DNA of 64,000 nt. Origin: Methylotenera_A sp049687015 (GTDB lineage: Bacteria; Pseudomonadota; Gammaproteobacteria; Burkholderiales; Methylophilaceae). The translations under genes and the position numbers were made by a program. The stretch is from the NCBI GenBank assembly GCA_049687015.1, contig JBAVIP010000078.1, positions 51,008-115,007 of the forward strand, written 5' to 3'. This document shows, piece by piece, positions 52,018 through 61,513 of this stretch. The stretch's first letter is position 1. The number at the start of each line of letters is the position of its first letter. The notes beneath the pieces are model-generated. The model was given only the letters and a program-made list of their open reading frames with translations, was not told the origin of the DNA and made no database searches.

Positions 52018-52141
52018 AATTAAATCAACTACTTAGAATGTTCCTATTTTTGCTTAGAATCGAAAGTGACAAGTCGAAGACAGTACGAATTGTACGGCGA
52101 GACGCAGTCAACACAGCCAGTTTTGATTGTTAGCAAAAATA

Positions 52142-53011
52142 CTAACCCCAGTTGAGCTTGTTGCGCAACATATCAAAATAACAATACTCACCCGGATGCA
52201 GCAGGGTAATGTTTTTAGGTGCGCGTGTGATCAATATTTTATCACCCGCCTCTAATGCAATTTGAAATTGCCCGTCAAAACTAACCTGGGCTTCATCAAC
52301 CTGCACCAGCGTCACCTCGATTTTGCTGGCACTATTGACTGTAATCGGGCGATTAGTCAAGGTGTGTGGGCTAATCGGCACAAGCGCTATCGCCTCTAGG
52401 TTGGGATGCAAAATCGGGCCGCCCGCAGAAAGTGAATAAGCCGTGGTACCGGTAGGCGTGGTTAATATCAAGCCATCACCCCTCTGTTTGTATACAAATT
52501 TACCGTTAATCTCAACTTGCAGCTCAATTAGGCGCAGGCCGCTTTTTACCACTACATCGTTTAGTGCAAACCCTTGATACACAAGCTTTCCAGCACGGTG
52601 TATGCTGGCCGATAGCAGCATGCGTGGCTCTTGTTGATAATCGCCCGCCAAAATTTTATCAAGCGCCGTCAGCATATCTTCTGCGCGCAAATCTGTTAAA
52701 AAACCAAAACGGCCGCGATTAATACCCACCAGCGGGATTTCAGCATTCATGATAGTTCTGGCCACGCTTAGCATGGTGCCATCGCCGCCCATCACAATCG
52801 CCAGATCAACTTTATTACCTATAGTTTCCAACGAAGCGGTTTTAAAGCCTGTGAGTTCAGCATACTGCGCGGTGTTTTGCTCTAACCAAACCTCAATATT
52901 TTTAGCACTTAAATGACGCGCCAAATCGGCCAAATCGCTTTGCATGGATTGCAAAGCCGATTGATTCATGTATTTGCCGATAATGGCGATTTTTTTAAAA
53001 TTTGTGTGCAT
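52142..53011 (-). CDS. nadK: NAD kinase
   Basis: A 289-residue enzyme that phosphorylates NAD to NADP. The family motif is VMGGDGTMLSVAR; NRGRFGFLTDL and the central SLSAGGPILHPN (glycine-rich loop) are conserved too. Length matches proteobacterial NadK. It lies between recN and a divergent sulfatase-fold gene; nadK is normally beside hrcA, so the 53199 gene appears inserted into a conserved pair. Confidence 0.97.
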   Translation of the reverse strand: MHTNFKKIAIIGKYMNQSALQSMQSDLADLARHLSAKNIEVWLEQNTAQYAELTGFKTASLETIGNKVDLAIVMGGDGTMLSVARTIMNAEIPLVGINRGRFGFLTDLRAEDMLTALDKILAGDYQQEPRMLLSASIHRAGKLVYQGFALNDVVVKSGLRLIELQVEINGKFVYKQRGDGLILTTPTGTTAYSLSAGGPILHPNLEAIALVPISPHTLTNRPITVNSASKIEVTLVQVDEAQVSFDGQFQIALEAGDKILITRAPKNITLLHPGEYCYFDMLRNKLNWG

Positions 53012-53198
53012 GATGGAATTAAAACATAGTCGAGTAGTCTAGGCAAAGATGAGAATTAAATGAAGTACAAGAAAATGTAGTTTGAAAGGCATATTTTGCG
53101 CCATAATCTCGGCCTTAGGTTTCTTAATTGCATAATAATTAAGCAGAAATTTTTAATTACACAAATTAAAACCAACAAATTACATATATAAAATCACA

Positions 53199-55097
53199 AT
53201 GACAACACTGCAACAAAACAACATACTCAAAACCTACTTTTTCATCACCTATCTGTTGGTGCTGTGGCTGGTTTCAGACTCCTTGCCATTTGCGAGCGCC
53301 TATGCCGAAGGCTGGCTGACATTTGCGTTTATGATCGTTGCGTTTTTGTTGTATGGGATTTATTACCTGTTACCCGCGATTGCAATCACTGCGCTGGTTA
53401 AATATATCAGCCATCGTTTCAACTCAAACAGCTCACGCCTAACCTATATTGCAGCCATATTGACTGGCGGCATTACTACGCTGCTACTTTATGCCAATGC
53501 GAAGATTTTCGCGCTATACGGTATGTTCTTTAATGGCTTTATTCTTAATTTGGTGATGACGCCAGGTGGCATTGAATCCCTAGGTGGCAGCAATGCATCG
53601 GACGTAGGCTTTGCACTCATTGCATTTGGCTTTATTGGGTTACAAGCTTTATTACTATGGCTTGTAGCGCGTTTGTACCAGAAAAAACCTAACTTTCTGC
53701 CGTCGTTCAAGTTTTTGCCCATCTCGGCATTAATCGTCACCGTGCTTATTCACATGGGGTTTGCGCTGGATAGCTATGCCAAAAACCATTTTAATGTAGT
53801 TGCCGAATCCATCCCATTCTTCCAGACTGTTTCTGCGCGTGGTTTTTTTAAAAGACTAGGCTTTACTGCACCTCGCGAAACCAAGCTCAAAGTCAGCGGC
53901 AAGCTAAATTACCCGTTAAAGCCACTACAATTTAGCCGCCCTGCAAAGCCCTATAACATCATCTGGCTGGCTTCAGAATCGTGGCGCGCAGACTCCTTAG
54001 ATGAAAAAGTTATGCCTAACACTTGGCAATTTGCTGCTAACGCTGCTCGCTTTACACACAACTTTAGCGGCGGTAATGGTACCCGCATGGGCATATTTAC
54101 TATGTTTATGGGCATACCAGGTAATTACTGGTTTTCATTTTTAGATTCTCGCCGTGGCGCGGCAATTGTGGATGTTCTACAGCAGCAACAATACCAGATG
54201 AGCTTTTATACTAGCGCGAAATTTTCTTACCCGGAGTTTGATAAAACCATTTTTGCACAAGTACCTGGCGAGCAGTTACATGACCAAAATAAGAATGGCA
54301 CTGGATGGGAAAACGATCGCGATAACGTCTCCAGCCTGCTTTCATTTATCGACAAGCGTGATCAAAGCCGCCCCTTCTTCACGTTTATGTTTTTCGAGTC
54401 GCCACATGCGCGCTATTACTTTCCGCCAGAAAGCGTGATTGCTAAACCCTATTTCGACGACCTGAATTACGCCACTTTAAGCAAAGAAGCGCTTCGCAAA
54501 GATATTGTGCCGATTAAAAACCGTTATATTAACTCTGTGCACCATTTAGATATGCAGTTTGGCCGCTTATTCGATTACCTTAAAGAACACAAGTTAATGG
54601 ATAACACCATCGTCATATTGCTTGGCGATCATGGTGAAGAGTTCATGGAACACGGCTTTTGGGGGCATAACTCTACTTTTGTTGATCCGCAAGTGCGCAC
54701 GCCATTAGTGATTTACGCTCCAAACATGAAGCCACTGGTGAGCGACCAAATGACAAGCCACATGGATGTCGTGCCAACGATGATGCCGTTGCTTGGCGTT
54801 ACCAATCCAACGAGCGACTATGCGACAGGCTATAATTTACTGACTGGCGAAAAACGTAGCCACACCTATATTTCTGATTGGGACAGAGTGGCTTATGTGG
54901 ATGATGACGTTAAAATCACGCAACCTGTGAATGGCAAAGGTTTTACGCTGATGAAAGTCAGCAAAGGCAATGATGATCCGCTCAACGCCGATGAGCGCAA
55001 TACATTGTTAGCAAAAAAACAACCCGCAATGCTGCAGTTAGTTCAAGATTTGAGCAAGTTTTTCAAGAAAAAAGAAACAATCGCACAAGCGCAATAG
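53199..55097 (+). CDS. YejM-like inner-membrane sulfatase-fold protein
   Basis: 632 residues. Five N-terminal helices (about 12-190) precede an alkaline-phosphatase/sulfatase domain (about 245-600). The metal-site features are ASESWRADSLD, HNFSGGNGTRMGIFTMF (with the Thr in the nucleophile position), LLGDHGEEFMEHGFWGHNS. This is the layout of YejM/PbgA and LTA-synthase-like proteins; E. coli YejM regulates LPS synthesis through LapB-FtsH. The Thr and metal ligands look intact, so a phosphoethanolamine or phosphoglycerol transferase activity is possible. Stands between divergent nadK and hrcA. Confidence 0.85.
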   Translation: MTTLQQNNILKTYFFITYLLVLWLVSDSLPFASAYAEGWLTFAFMIVAFLLYGIYYLLPAIAITALVKYISHRFNSNSSRLTYIAAILTGGITTLLLYANAKIFALYGMFFNGFILNLVMTPGGIESLGGSNASDVGFALIAFGFIGLQALLLWLVARLYQKKPNFLPSFKFLPISALIVTVLIHMGFALDSYAKNHFNVVAESIPFFQTVSARGFFKRLGFTAPRETKLKVSGKLNYPLKPLQFSRPAKPYNIIWLASESWRADSLDEKVMPNTWQFAANAARFTHNFSGGNGTRMGIFTMFMGIPGNYWFSFLDSRRGAAIVDVLQQQQYQMSFYTSAKFSYPEFDKTIFAQVPGEQLHDQNKNGTGWENDRDNVSSLLSFIDKRDQSRPFFTFMFFESPHARYYFPPESVIAKPYFDDLNYATLSKEALRKDIVPIKNRYINSVHHLDMQFGRLFDYLKEHKLMDNTIVILLGDHGEEFMEHGFWGHNSTFVDPQVRTPLVIYAPNMKPLVSDQMTSHMDVVPTMMPLLGVTNPTSDYATGYNLLTGEKRSHTYISDWDRVAYVDDDVKITQPVNGKGFTLMKVSKGNDDPLNADERNTLLAKKQPAMLQLVQDLSKFFKKKETIAQAQ

Positions 55098-55147
55098 CAT
55101 TGCCTAATCGCAGCAAGTAACCGATAATTTCAGCGTGGATACCCTAT

Positions 55148-56158
55148 ATGGATAAGCGTGCGCAAATCTTGCTCAAAACCCTGGTGGAACATTACATTAG
55201 TGATGGTCAGCCGATTGGCTCGCGCACATTATTGCAGCACTCTGGCCTGGATGTCAGCCCTGCCACAATTCGCAATGTGATGAGCGACCTTGAGCAACTG
55301 GGCTTTATTGCCAGCCCGCATACTTCGGCTGGTCGCGTGCCCACGCAAAAAGGTTATCGCTTATTTGTAGATACGCTACTCACCGTGCAGCCTTTAGATA
55401 CTCAGGCGGTGAATCAGCTTAAAAGCGGCTTATCTTCACTCAACCAGAATGAGCTTATCTCTAGCGCAGCGGACATGCTGTCGCAACTCACACAATTCGC
55501 CGGGCTGGTGATGATCCCCAAACGTAAAGCACTTTCTTTCAAGCATCTGGAATTTTTACCGCTGGCCGAAAAACGCATTCTGGTGATTATCGTCACCAGC
55601 GACGGCAACGTGCAGAATCGTATCATCCTCACCGAAAAACCTTATTCAGCCAGTGAACTCACGCAAGCCAGTAATTACTTTAACGCCAATTTTTCGGGCC
55701 AAACGTTTGATGAAGTGCAGCAAAAACTGCATGCGGAACTTAAACAGATGCAAACCGACATGAACCGTTTAATGACAGCAGCGCTAGAAACAAGCACCCG
55801 TGCGGATTCTGGCGATGGCGTGGTGATTGCTGGCGAGCGCAATCTATTGCAAATTGACGATTTATCCGCCAACGTCAGCAGCCTGCGTAAACTGTTCGAG
55901 ATTTTTGAACGCCGCACTTCACTCATGCAATTGCTGGACAACAGCCAGCGCGCAGAAGGCATACAGATATTCATCGGTGGCGAAAGCGGCTATTTGCCTT
56001 TGGACGAATGCAGTATGGTTACTGCGCCATATGAAGCAGATGGGCAAGTGGTTGGCACGCTGGGCGTCATCGGCCCAACCCGTATGGCCTATGAACGCGT
56101 GATTCCCATTGTGGATGTGACGGCGAAGCTACTATCGAACGCTTTATCAAATAACTAA
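55148..56158 (+). CDS. hrcA: Heat-inducible transcription repressor HrcA
   Basis: A 336-residue repressor of class I heat-shock genes acting at CIRCE. The N-terminal winged helix contains QPIGSRTLLQHSGLDVSPATIRNVMSD (about 18-45). The GAF-like and dimerisation parts follow, ending GTLGVIGPTRMAYERVIPIVD. Length fits the family. No CIRCE element lies in this window, so targets such as groES-groEL are elsewhere. hemH starts 15 bases past its stop codon. Confidence 0.97.
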   Translation: MDKRAQILLKTLVEHYISDGQPIGSRTLLQHSGLDVSPATIRNVMSDLEQLGFIASPHTSAGRVPTQKGYRLFVDTLLTVQPLDTQAVNQLKSGLSSLNQNELISSAADMLSQLTQFAGLVMIPKRKALSFKHLEFLPLAEKRILVIIVTSDGNVQNRIILTEKPYSASELTQASNYFNANFSGQTFDEVQQKLHAELKQMQTDMNRLMTAALETSTRADSGDGVVIAGERNLLQIDDLSANVSSLRKLFEIFERRTSLMQLLDNSQRAEGIQIFIGGESGYLPLDECSMVTAPYEADGQVVGTLGVIGPTRMAYERVIPIVDVTAKLLSNALSNN

Positions 56159-56172
56159 AAATAGAAAATTAA

Positions 56173-57282
56173 ATGGCTTATTACAATCCGGAACCACCCT
56201 TTGAACATGGCGACCAGCCAAAAGTCGGCATTCTGCTCGCTAATTTAGGTACGCCAGATGCGCCAACCGGTGCGGCTTTGCGGCCATACCTGCGCCAGTT
56301 TTTAAGCGACACACGCATTGTAGAAATCCCGCGCGCCATCTGGTGGTTTATTTTACATGGCATTATTCTGCGGGTTCGCCCGAAAAAATCTGCCGAAAAA
56401 TATGCGCAGGTATGGACGCCGGAAGGTTCACCACTGCTGGCACATACGCAAAAGCAGGCGCAGTTACTACGCGGATTTCTGGCGCAAAAAATAAAATCAC
56501 CTTTCGCGGTCGAGTTGGGCATGAGTTACGGCAACCCTTCTATCGCAACGGCCATCGAAAAACTCAAAGCACAGCATTGCGACCGCATTCTGGTGTTTCC
56601 GCTGTATCCGCAATACGCGGCAAGTAGCACCGCATCGGTCATGGACGCGGTGTTTCGCGTGTTGCTCAAAACGCGTAACCAGCCCGCGGTGCGCAGCATT
56701 CGCCATTATCACGACCACCCGGCCTACATCGCCGCACTCGCGCAAAGCGTGCATGCACATTGGCAAATGCACAGCGGCAAGCCTAGTAAATTAGTAATGA
56801 GCTTTCATGGCGTTCCAAAATTTCACCTGCTGAAAGGCGACCCATATCACTGCGAATGCCACAAGACGGTACGCCTTTTGGCAGAAGCTTTGGGACTGAA
56901 TAAAGATGAATATACCGTGGCGTTTCAGTCGCGCTTTGGTAAGCAAGAGTGGCTGCAACCCTATCTGGCAAGTATTTTGGAAGCATTAGGCAAAGCCAAA
57001 ACCCAGCGTATCGATGTGATTTGTCCAGGCTTTAGTAGCGATTGTTTGGAAACACTGGAAGAAATCGCCATAGAAGGCAAACATATTTTTCAAAGTAATG
57101 GCGGCGGCGAGTATCACTATATTCCGGCGCTTAACGAAAATGATGCCTGGATGCATGCCATGACCGAAATCGCGCTCGAAAACCTGCAAGGCTGGGTGAG
57201 CGCCGAATGGGATACAGCCCAAGCCAGAAAAGAAGCTGAAATGATGAAATTAAGGGCGCAGGCTTTGGGTGCCAAACAATAA
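56173..57282 (+). CDS. hemH: Ferrochelatase
   Basis: A 369-residue enzyme that inserts ferrous iron into protoporphyrin IX, the last haem step. The conserved N-terminal VGILLANLGTPDAP, the metal-site His in MSFHGVPKFH, and the C-terminal VICPGFSSDCLETLEEI motif are visible. The Cys residues GDPYHCECHK are near the usual position for a proteobacterial form. It ends with a charged, alanine-rich helix. Likely co-transcribed with hrcA. Confidence 0.97.
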   Translation: MAYYNPEPPFEHGDQPKVGILLANLGTPDAPTGAALRPYLRQFLSDTRIVEIPRAIWWFILHGIILRVRPKKSAEKYAQVWTPEGSPLLAHTQKQAQLLRGFLAQKIKSPFAVELGMSYGNPSIATAIEKLKAQHCDRILVFPLYPQYAASSTASVMDAVFRVLLKTRNQPAVRSIRHYHDHPAYIAALAQSVHAHWQMHSGKPSKLVMSFHGVPKFHLLKGDPYHCECHKTVRLLAEALGLNKDEYTVAFQSRFGKQEWLQPYLASILEALGKAKTQRIDVICPGFSSDCLETLEEIAIEGKHIFQSNGGGEYHYIPALNENDAWMHAMTEIALENLQGWVSAEWDTAQARKEAEMMKLRAQALGAKQ

Positions 57283-57292
57283 GCGTTATAAT
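57265..57292 (+). promoter_or_regulatory. Probable promoter of the heptose (hldD) operon
   Basis: A perfect TATAAT (57287-57292) directly after the hemH stop codon, with TTGGGT (57265-57270) 16 bases upstream. It would start transcripts about 100 bases before hldD. Confidence 0.5.
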
Positions 57293-57316
57293 CCGCCTAT
57301 CATTCGAGAATGCTTG

Positions 57317-57391
57317 ATGAGAAAAAATATAGTTTTCGTACTTCTTGTTGGCTTGTTTAATGCTACTGTGAAATGGCTTAAAAGAAAGTAA
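57317..57391 (+). CDS. Possible 24-residue membrane leader peptide before hldD
   Basis: A 24-residue ORF (NIVFVLLVGLFNATVKWLKRK) consisting of one hydrophobic helix and a basic end, 6 bases before the hldD ATG and downstream of the TATAAT promoter. A leader peptide or small membrane protein is possible; chance is also possible. No clear ribosome binding site. Confidence 0.25.
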   Translation: MRKNIVFVLLVGLFNATVKWLKRK

Positions 57392-57397
57392 TCACTC

Positions 57398-58414
57398 ATG
57401 ATTGTTGTAACAGGCGGTGCGGGAATGATAGGTTCTATTATTTCATGGCACCTCAACACAAAACTCGGTCGCGATAATTTAGTCATTGTCGACCGCGTCA
57501 CACACGAAGAACAATGGCATAACCTCGCGCATCGCCAGTACGCGCAATATCTGGATAAAGACCAGTTGCTGCCTTGGCTTCAAAATGGCACGGAATCTAA
57601 AGCCCGTACCGATATTGAAGCCATTATCCATATGGGTGCGATTAGCGCGACCACCGAGCGTGACTTCAATAAATTAGTGGAAAGTAACATTCACTACTCG
57701 CAAAACCTATGGACATGGTGCGCAAACAACAACGTACCGTTTTTTTACGCCAGCTCTGCAGCCACCTATGGTGATGGCAATCAGGGTTATAACGATAACT
57801 CGGTTGACGGCTTGCGCCCACTTAACGGCTATGGTTATTCTAAACATTTTTTCGATCAATGGGCATTGCGCCAGACGGCTGAAGATTCGCCCCCAGCCTG
57901 GGCAGGCTTCAAGTTTTTTAACGTATACGGCCCTAACGAATACCACAAAGAACGCATGGCGAGCGTGGCGTACAACACCTTTAAACAATTTAGCCAGACA
58001 GGCACTATGCGGCTATTTAAAGGCACTAGGGCAGGCATAGAAGATGGCATGCAAATGCGTGATTTTGTGTATGTGAAAGACGCTGCCAACGTGGTTATAC
58101 ATTTTCTCAGTGCCTCCCTAAACAACAAGCCTGCAGACCATTCAATCACTACGAATGGCATCTACAATATCGGCACTGGCCAGGCACGCAGCTTCAAGGA
58201 TTTAGCCACAGCGGTGATGACAAGCATGGGCAAAGCACCGCATATCACTTACATCGACATGCCCGCAGACTTGCAAGGCAAATATCAGTATTTTACCGAA
58301 GCCAATATGAGTAAACTTATTGCTGCCGGTTATGTCACTCCTTTCACCAGCCTGGAAGACGGCGTAAATGACTACGTGCAAAATTACTTAATGCAGGCTG
58401 ACCCTTACTGCTAG
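57398..58414 (+). CDS. hldD: ADP-L-glycero-D-manno-heptose-6-epimerase
   Basis: A 338-residue SDR enzyme that makes the ADP-L-glycero-beta-D-manno-heptose used in LPS inner core. The NADP motif is VVTGGAGMIGS; the catalytic Tyr-Lys pair is in GYGYSKHFFD and the Ser in FFYASSAATYGDG. The VYGPNEYHKERMASV segment is typical of HldD. Start of an operon hldD-gmhA-hldE-waaF with gaps of 10, 22 and -8 bases. Confidence 0.96.
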   Translation: MIVVTGGAGMIGSIISWHLNTKLGRDNLVIVDRVTHEEQWHNLAHRQYAQYLDKDQLLPWLQNGTESKARTDIEAIIHMGAISATTERDFNKLVESNIHYSQNLWTWCANNNVPFFYASSAATYGDGNQGYNDNSVDGLRPLNGYGYSKHFFDQWALRQTAEDSPPAWAGFKFFNVYGPNEYHKERMASVAYNTFKQFSQTGTMRLFKGTRAGIEDGMQMRDFVYVKDAANVVIHFLSASLNNKPADHSITTNGIYNIGTGQARSFKDLATAVMTSMGKAPHITYIDMPADLQGKYQYFTEANMSKLIAAGYVTPFTSLEDGVNDYVQNYLMQADPYC

Positions 58415-58424
58415 GGAGAGAAAA

Positions 58425-58988
58425 ATGAAATATGTTAATTATTTAAAAGGCGAACATACTGCCCACATGGCGATGTTCAATGCACTTGAGCCCCTATTTC
58501 CGCTGATCAGCGAAGTGGGCATCGCCATGCAGAACTGCATTAAAAATGGCGGCAAAATCTTGCTGATGGGCAATGGCGGCAGCGCGGCTGATAGTCAGCA
58601 CATCGCGGCCGAAATTGTCGGGCGTTTCAAGAAAGAACGTAAGGGTATGCCAGCCATTGCGCTCACCACCGACACTTCCATTCTCACCTCGGTGGGTAAC
58701 GATTATGGCTACGACTATATTTTTGCGCGTCAAATCGAAGCGCTGTGCCGCCCCGAAGATTTGGTGATTGGTATCACCACCAGCGGCAATAGCGCTAATG
58801 TTGTACGCGCAATTGAAGCAGCTAAAGCAATTGGCGCAACTACCGTAGGCCTGACAGGTGGAACTGGCGGCAAGCTGTTGAATTTATGTGATTTTAATTT
58901 AATCATGCCATCGAATGTAACTGCAAGAATTCAGGAAGCGCATATCTTTGTGGGGCATAGCCTCTGCGAAATTTTAGAATCAGACTAA
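58425..58988 (+). CDS. gmhA: Sedoheptulose-7-phosphate isomerase
   Basis: A 187-residue SIS-domain enzyme that converts sedoheptulose-7-phosphate to heptose-7-phosphate, first step of heptose synthesis. The SIS motif is ILLMGNGGSAADSQHIAAEIVGRF; the second half has IGITTSGNSANVVRAIEAAK. C-terminal AHIFVGHSLCEILE fits the family. Starts after a GGGAGAG ribosome binding site. Confidence 0.95.
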   Translation: MKYVNYLKGEHTAHMAMFNALEPLFPLISEVGIAMQNCIKNGGKILLMGNGGSAADSQHIAAEIVGRFKKERKGMPAIALTTDTSILTSVGNDYGYDYIFARQIEALCRPEDLVIGITTSGNSANVVRAIEAAKAIGATTVGLTGGTGGKLLNLCDFNLIMPSNVTARIQEAHIFVGHSLCEILESD

Positions 58989-59010
58989 ATACAAGATTAA
59001 ATTAAAACCT

Positions 59011-60468
59011 ATGCAACAAAAACTCTTTGATACAGTCAAGCTATTCGGTAGCAAAAGCCAGCACGCGCTGGTGATTGGCGATGTGATGCTGGACCGATAT
59101 CTGATCGGCTCTGTAGGACGCATCTCACCCGAGGCGCCAGTGCCGATTGTGCTGTTGAAACAGCACAACGAGCGCGCTGGCGGCGCAGCGAATGTAGCAG
59201 CAAATTTAGCCCAATTAGGCATTAAAACGCATATTATTGGTTGCGTAGGCAATGATAGCGAAGCCAAAATGCTGCTTGGACTGCTCGGCGAAATCGACGT
59301 CGATACAAGCGGAATGTGCACATCCAGCCGCCGCCCTACCATTGCCAAGACCCGCGTATTGAGCGGCCACCAGCAAATGATGCGGCTCGATCAGGAAAGT
59401 GGCGCGCCATTTGATAGTGCTGAAAATACTCAGCTATTGAGCGCTATTCAGGCGCAACTTGCCCTCAAGCCTGCCGTTGTGATTTTGTCTGATTACGCTA
59501 AAGGTTTATTAAGCAGCGAAATCTGTCAAACCATCATCAAGCAATGTAAAACTCAACATATCCCTGTGCTGGTCGACCCGAAGGGCCGCGATTACAGCAA
59601 ATACCGGGGAGCAACTGCACTGACCCCCAACAAAAAAGAAACCGCTGAAGCCTGCGATACGACAACAAACGACCCGGATTTAATCAGCAAAGCAAGCATG
59701 TTAAAAAGTGGTCTGGATCTGCAGTTCCTTGCAATCACGCGTAGTGAAGAAGGCATTAGCCTCATTGATTCAAATACACACCACCTGCCCGCCATTGCCA
59801 AGCAAGTGTTTGACGTGTCTGGTGCGGGTGACACTGTGGTAGCCACACTGGCTGCAGGTTTGATGAACGGACTTACCCCGCTGGAGAGCCTGCAAATCGC
59901 TAATATCGCCGCTGCGGTTGTAGTCGGCAAAGTAGGTACGGTGCCGATTACGCAATCCGATTTATTAGAAGCGCTGACTGTACAGCAAGGCAGTGAACAA
60001 GCGCATAAGATATGTGATTTGACACAATTGATGCAAAAAATTGAAGGCTGGAAAATATCCAGGCAAAAAATCGTGTTCACTAACGGCTGTTTTGATTTGC
60101 TGCATGCAGGTCATGTCACCTATCTTGAAGCCGCAAAAAAACATGGCGACAAACTCATCCTGGGCCTGAATACAGATCGCTCCGTTAGCGCGATTAAAGG
60201 CCCAACACGGCCGGTAGTGCATGAAAATGACCGTGCGCGCGTGCTGGCAGCGCTAGAGTCTGTTGACGCGGTGATATTATTTGACGAAGACACGCCCATC
60301 CATCTCATCAACGCAATTAAACCCCATGTCATTGCCAAAGGTAGCGATTACACTGCAGACCAGGTAGTTGGCGGCAAAGAGGTGCGAAGCTGGGGTGGCG
60401 AAATCGCACTGATTGACTTGGTCGAGGGACGCAGTACCAGCAACATTATCAAAAAGATGAATGCCTAA
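59011..60468 (+). CDS. hldE: Bifunctional heptose kinase/adenylyltransferase
   Basis: A 485-residue two-domain enzyme. Residues about 10-320 are a ribokinase-fold heptose-7-phosphate kinase, with PEAPVPIVLLKQHNERAGGAANVA and the catalytic FDVSGAGDTVVATLA. Residues about 345-480 are a nucleotidyltransferase with the HxGH motif in TNGCFDLLHAGHVTYLE. The fusion is the gamma/betaproteobacterial form. The stop overlaps waaF by 8 bases. Confidence 0.96.
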   Translation: MQQKLFDTVKLFGSKSQHALVIGDVMLDRYLIGSVGRISPEAPVPIVLLKQHNERAGGAANVAANLAQLGIKTHIIGCVGNDSEAKMLLGLLGEIDVDTSGMCTSSRRPTIAKTRVLSGHQQMMRLDQESGAPFDSAENTQLLSAIQAQLALKPAVVILSDYAKGLLSSEICQTIIKQCKTQHIPVLVDPKGRDYSKYRGATALTPNKKETAEACDTTTNDPDLISKASMLKSGLDLQFLAITRSEEGISLIDSNTHHLPAIAKQVFDVSGAGDTVVATLAAGLMNGLTPLESLQIANIAAAVVVGKVGTVPITQSDLLEALTVQQGSEQAHKICDLTQLMQKIEGWKISRQKIVFTNGCFDLLHAGHVTYLEAAKKHGDKLILGLNTDRSVSAIKGPTRPVVHENDRARVLAALESVDAVILFDEDTPIHLINAIKPHVIAKGSDYTADQVVGGKEVRSWGGEIALIDLVEGRSTSNIIKKMNA

Positions 60469-61513
60469 ACTCAGCATGCCTGAGAGAATTTTAGACAAAA
60501 TTTTAATCTTAGGCCCTGCTTGGGTGGGCGACATGGTGTTGGCTCAAAGCTTATTCAAAACTCTCAAAATAAATAAGCCTAACTGCACTATTGATGTCGC
60601 CGCACCCGCATGGACATTGCCTTTGCTGGAACGTATGCCAGAAGTAAGTGAAGCGATTGCACTGCCTTTTAAGCATGGTGAACTGGCATTTTTTGAACGT
60701 TTGCAACTTGGCAAAAACTTAAAAAATAACGGTTATACACAGGCCATTATCCTTACCAATTCTTTCAAATCTGCGCTCGTGCCCTGGGCGGCAGGCATTA
60801 AACGGCGCACCGGATTTTTAGGCGAAATGCGCTACGGCTTAATCAACGATATTCGCCCATTGGACAAAACCAAACTCAAAAAAACCGTCGAGCGCTTTGT
60901 GTTTTTGGGTTTGGATAACAGCCAAAAAACACCTGAAAATATACCAAGTCCACAATTAACAAGCACTCCAGAAGACGCATGGATATTGGCTTCCAGACAT
61001 GGCATTAAAAACGATAAAAGCAAAATTTTAGGCCTCTGCCCAGGTGCAGAATACGGCCAAGCCAAGCGCTGGCCTGCCGAATATTATGCTGAAGTAGCGG
61101 TTGCCGCGCTCAACAAGGGCTGGCGGGTATGGCTGTTTGGCTCCGATAAAGATATTCCAGTCACTAGCCAAATCAATCAACTCACACAAAATCAATGCAC
61201 AGACTTTGCTGGAAAAACCAAATTAGGTGAAGCGATTGATTTAATGGCCTTATGCGATACCGTTATCAGCAACGACTCTGGTTTGATGCACGTTGCGGCG
61301 GCGCTTGGTAAAAAACTCATCGCGATTTTTGGTTCGTCTGACCCTTATCACACACCGCCAATGCACCCCAATGCAGTGATAGAATATCTGGCGCTGGAAT
61401 GTAGTCCGTGCTTTAAGAGAGTGTGCCCTTTAGGGCATTTAAACTGCCTGAAGAATATCAAACCACAACATATTATTCCGCTCGTATTCACCCAAGAAAT
61501 TAAAATATTGTGA
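60461..61513 (+). CDS. waaF: ADP-heptose:LPS heptosyltransferase II
   Basis: A 350-residue GT9 enzyme that adds the second heptose to the LPS inner core. N-terminal ILILGPAWVGDMVLAQSLF is the family start; the donor-site segment is CPGAEYGQAKRWPAEYYAEV and the DSGLMHVAAALG motif with IAIFGSSDPYHTPP follows. Cys residues SPCFKRVCPLGHLNC near the end are typical. Overlaps hldE by 8 bases and the next gene by 4 bases. Confidence 0.93.
   Translation: MPKLSMPERILDKILILGPAWVGDMVLAQSLFKTLKINKPNCTIDVAAPAWTLPLLERMPEVSEAIALPFKHGELAFFERLQLGKNLKNNGYTQAIILTNSFKSALVPWAAGIKRRTGFLGEMRYGLINDIRPLDKTKLKKTVERFVFLGLDNSQKTPENIPSPQLTSTPEDAWILASRHGIKNDKSKILGLCPGAEYGQAKRWPAEYYAEVAVAALNKGWRVWLFGSDKDIPVTSQINQLTQNQCTDFAGKTKLGEAIDLMALCDTVISNDSGLMHVAAALGKKLIAIFGSSDPYHTPPMHPNAVIEYLALECSPCFKRVCPLGHLNCLKNIKPQHIIPLVFTQEIKIL

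Noticed and set aside
52018..52141. Structured element between nadK and recN (GTACGAATTGTAC)
   Set aside because: Short palindrome only, with no T-run and no second copy in the window. It is not distinct enough to call.
55098..55147. CIRCE operator before hrcA
   Set aside because: No TTAGCACTC-N9-GAGTGCTAA or close variant is present.
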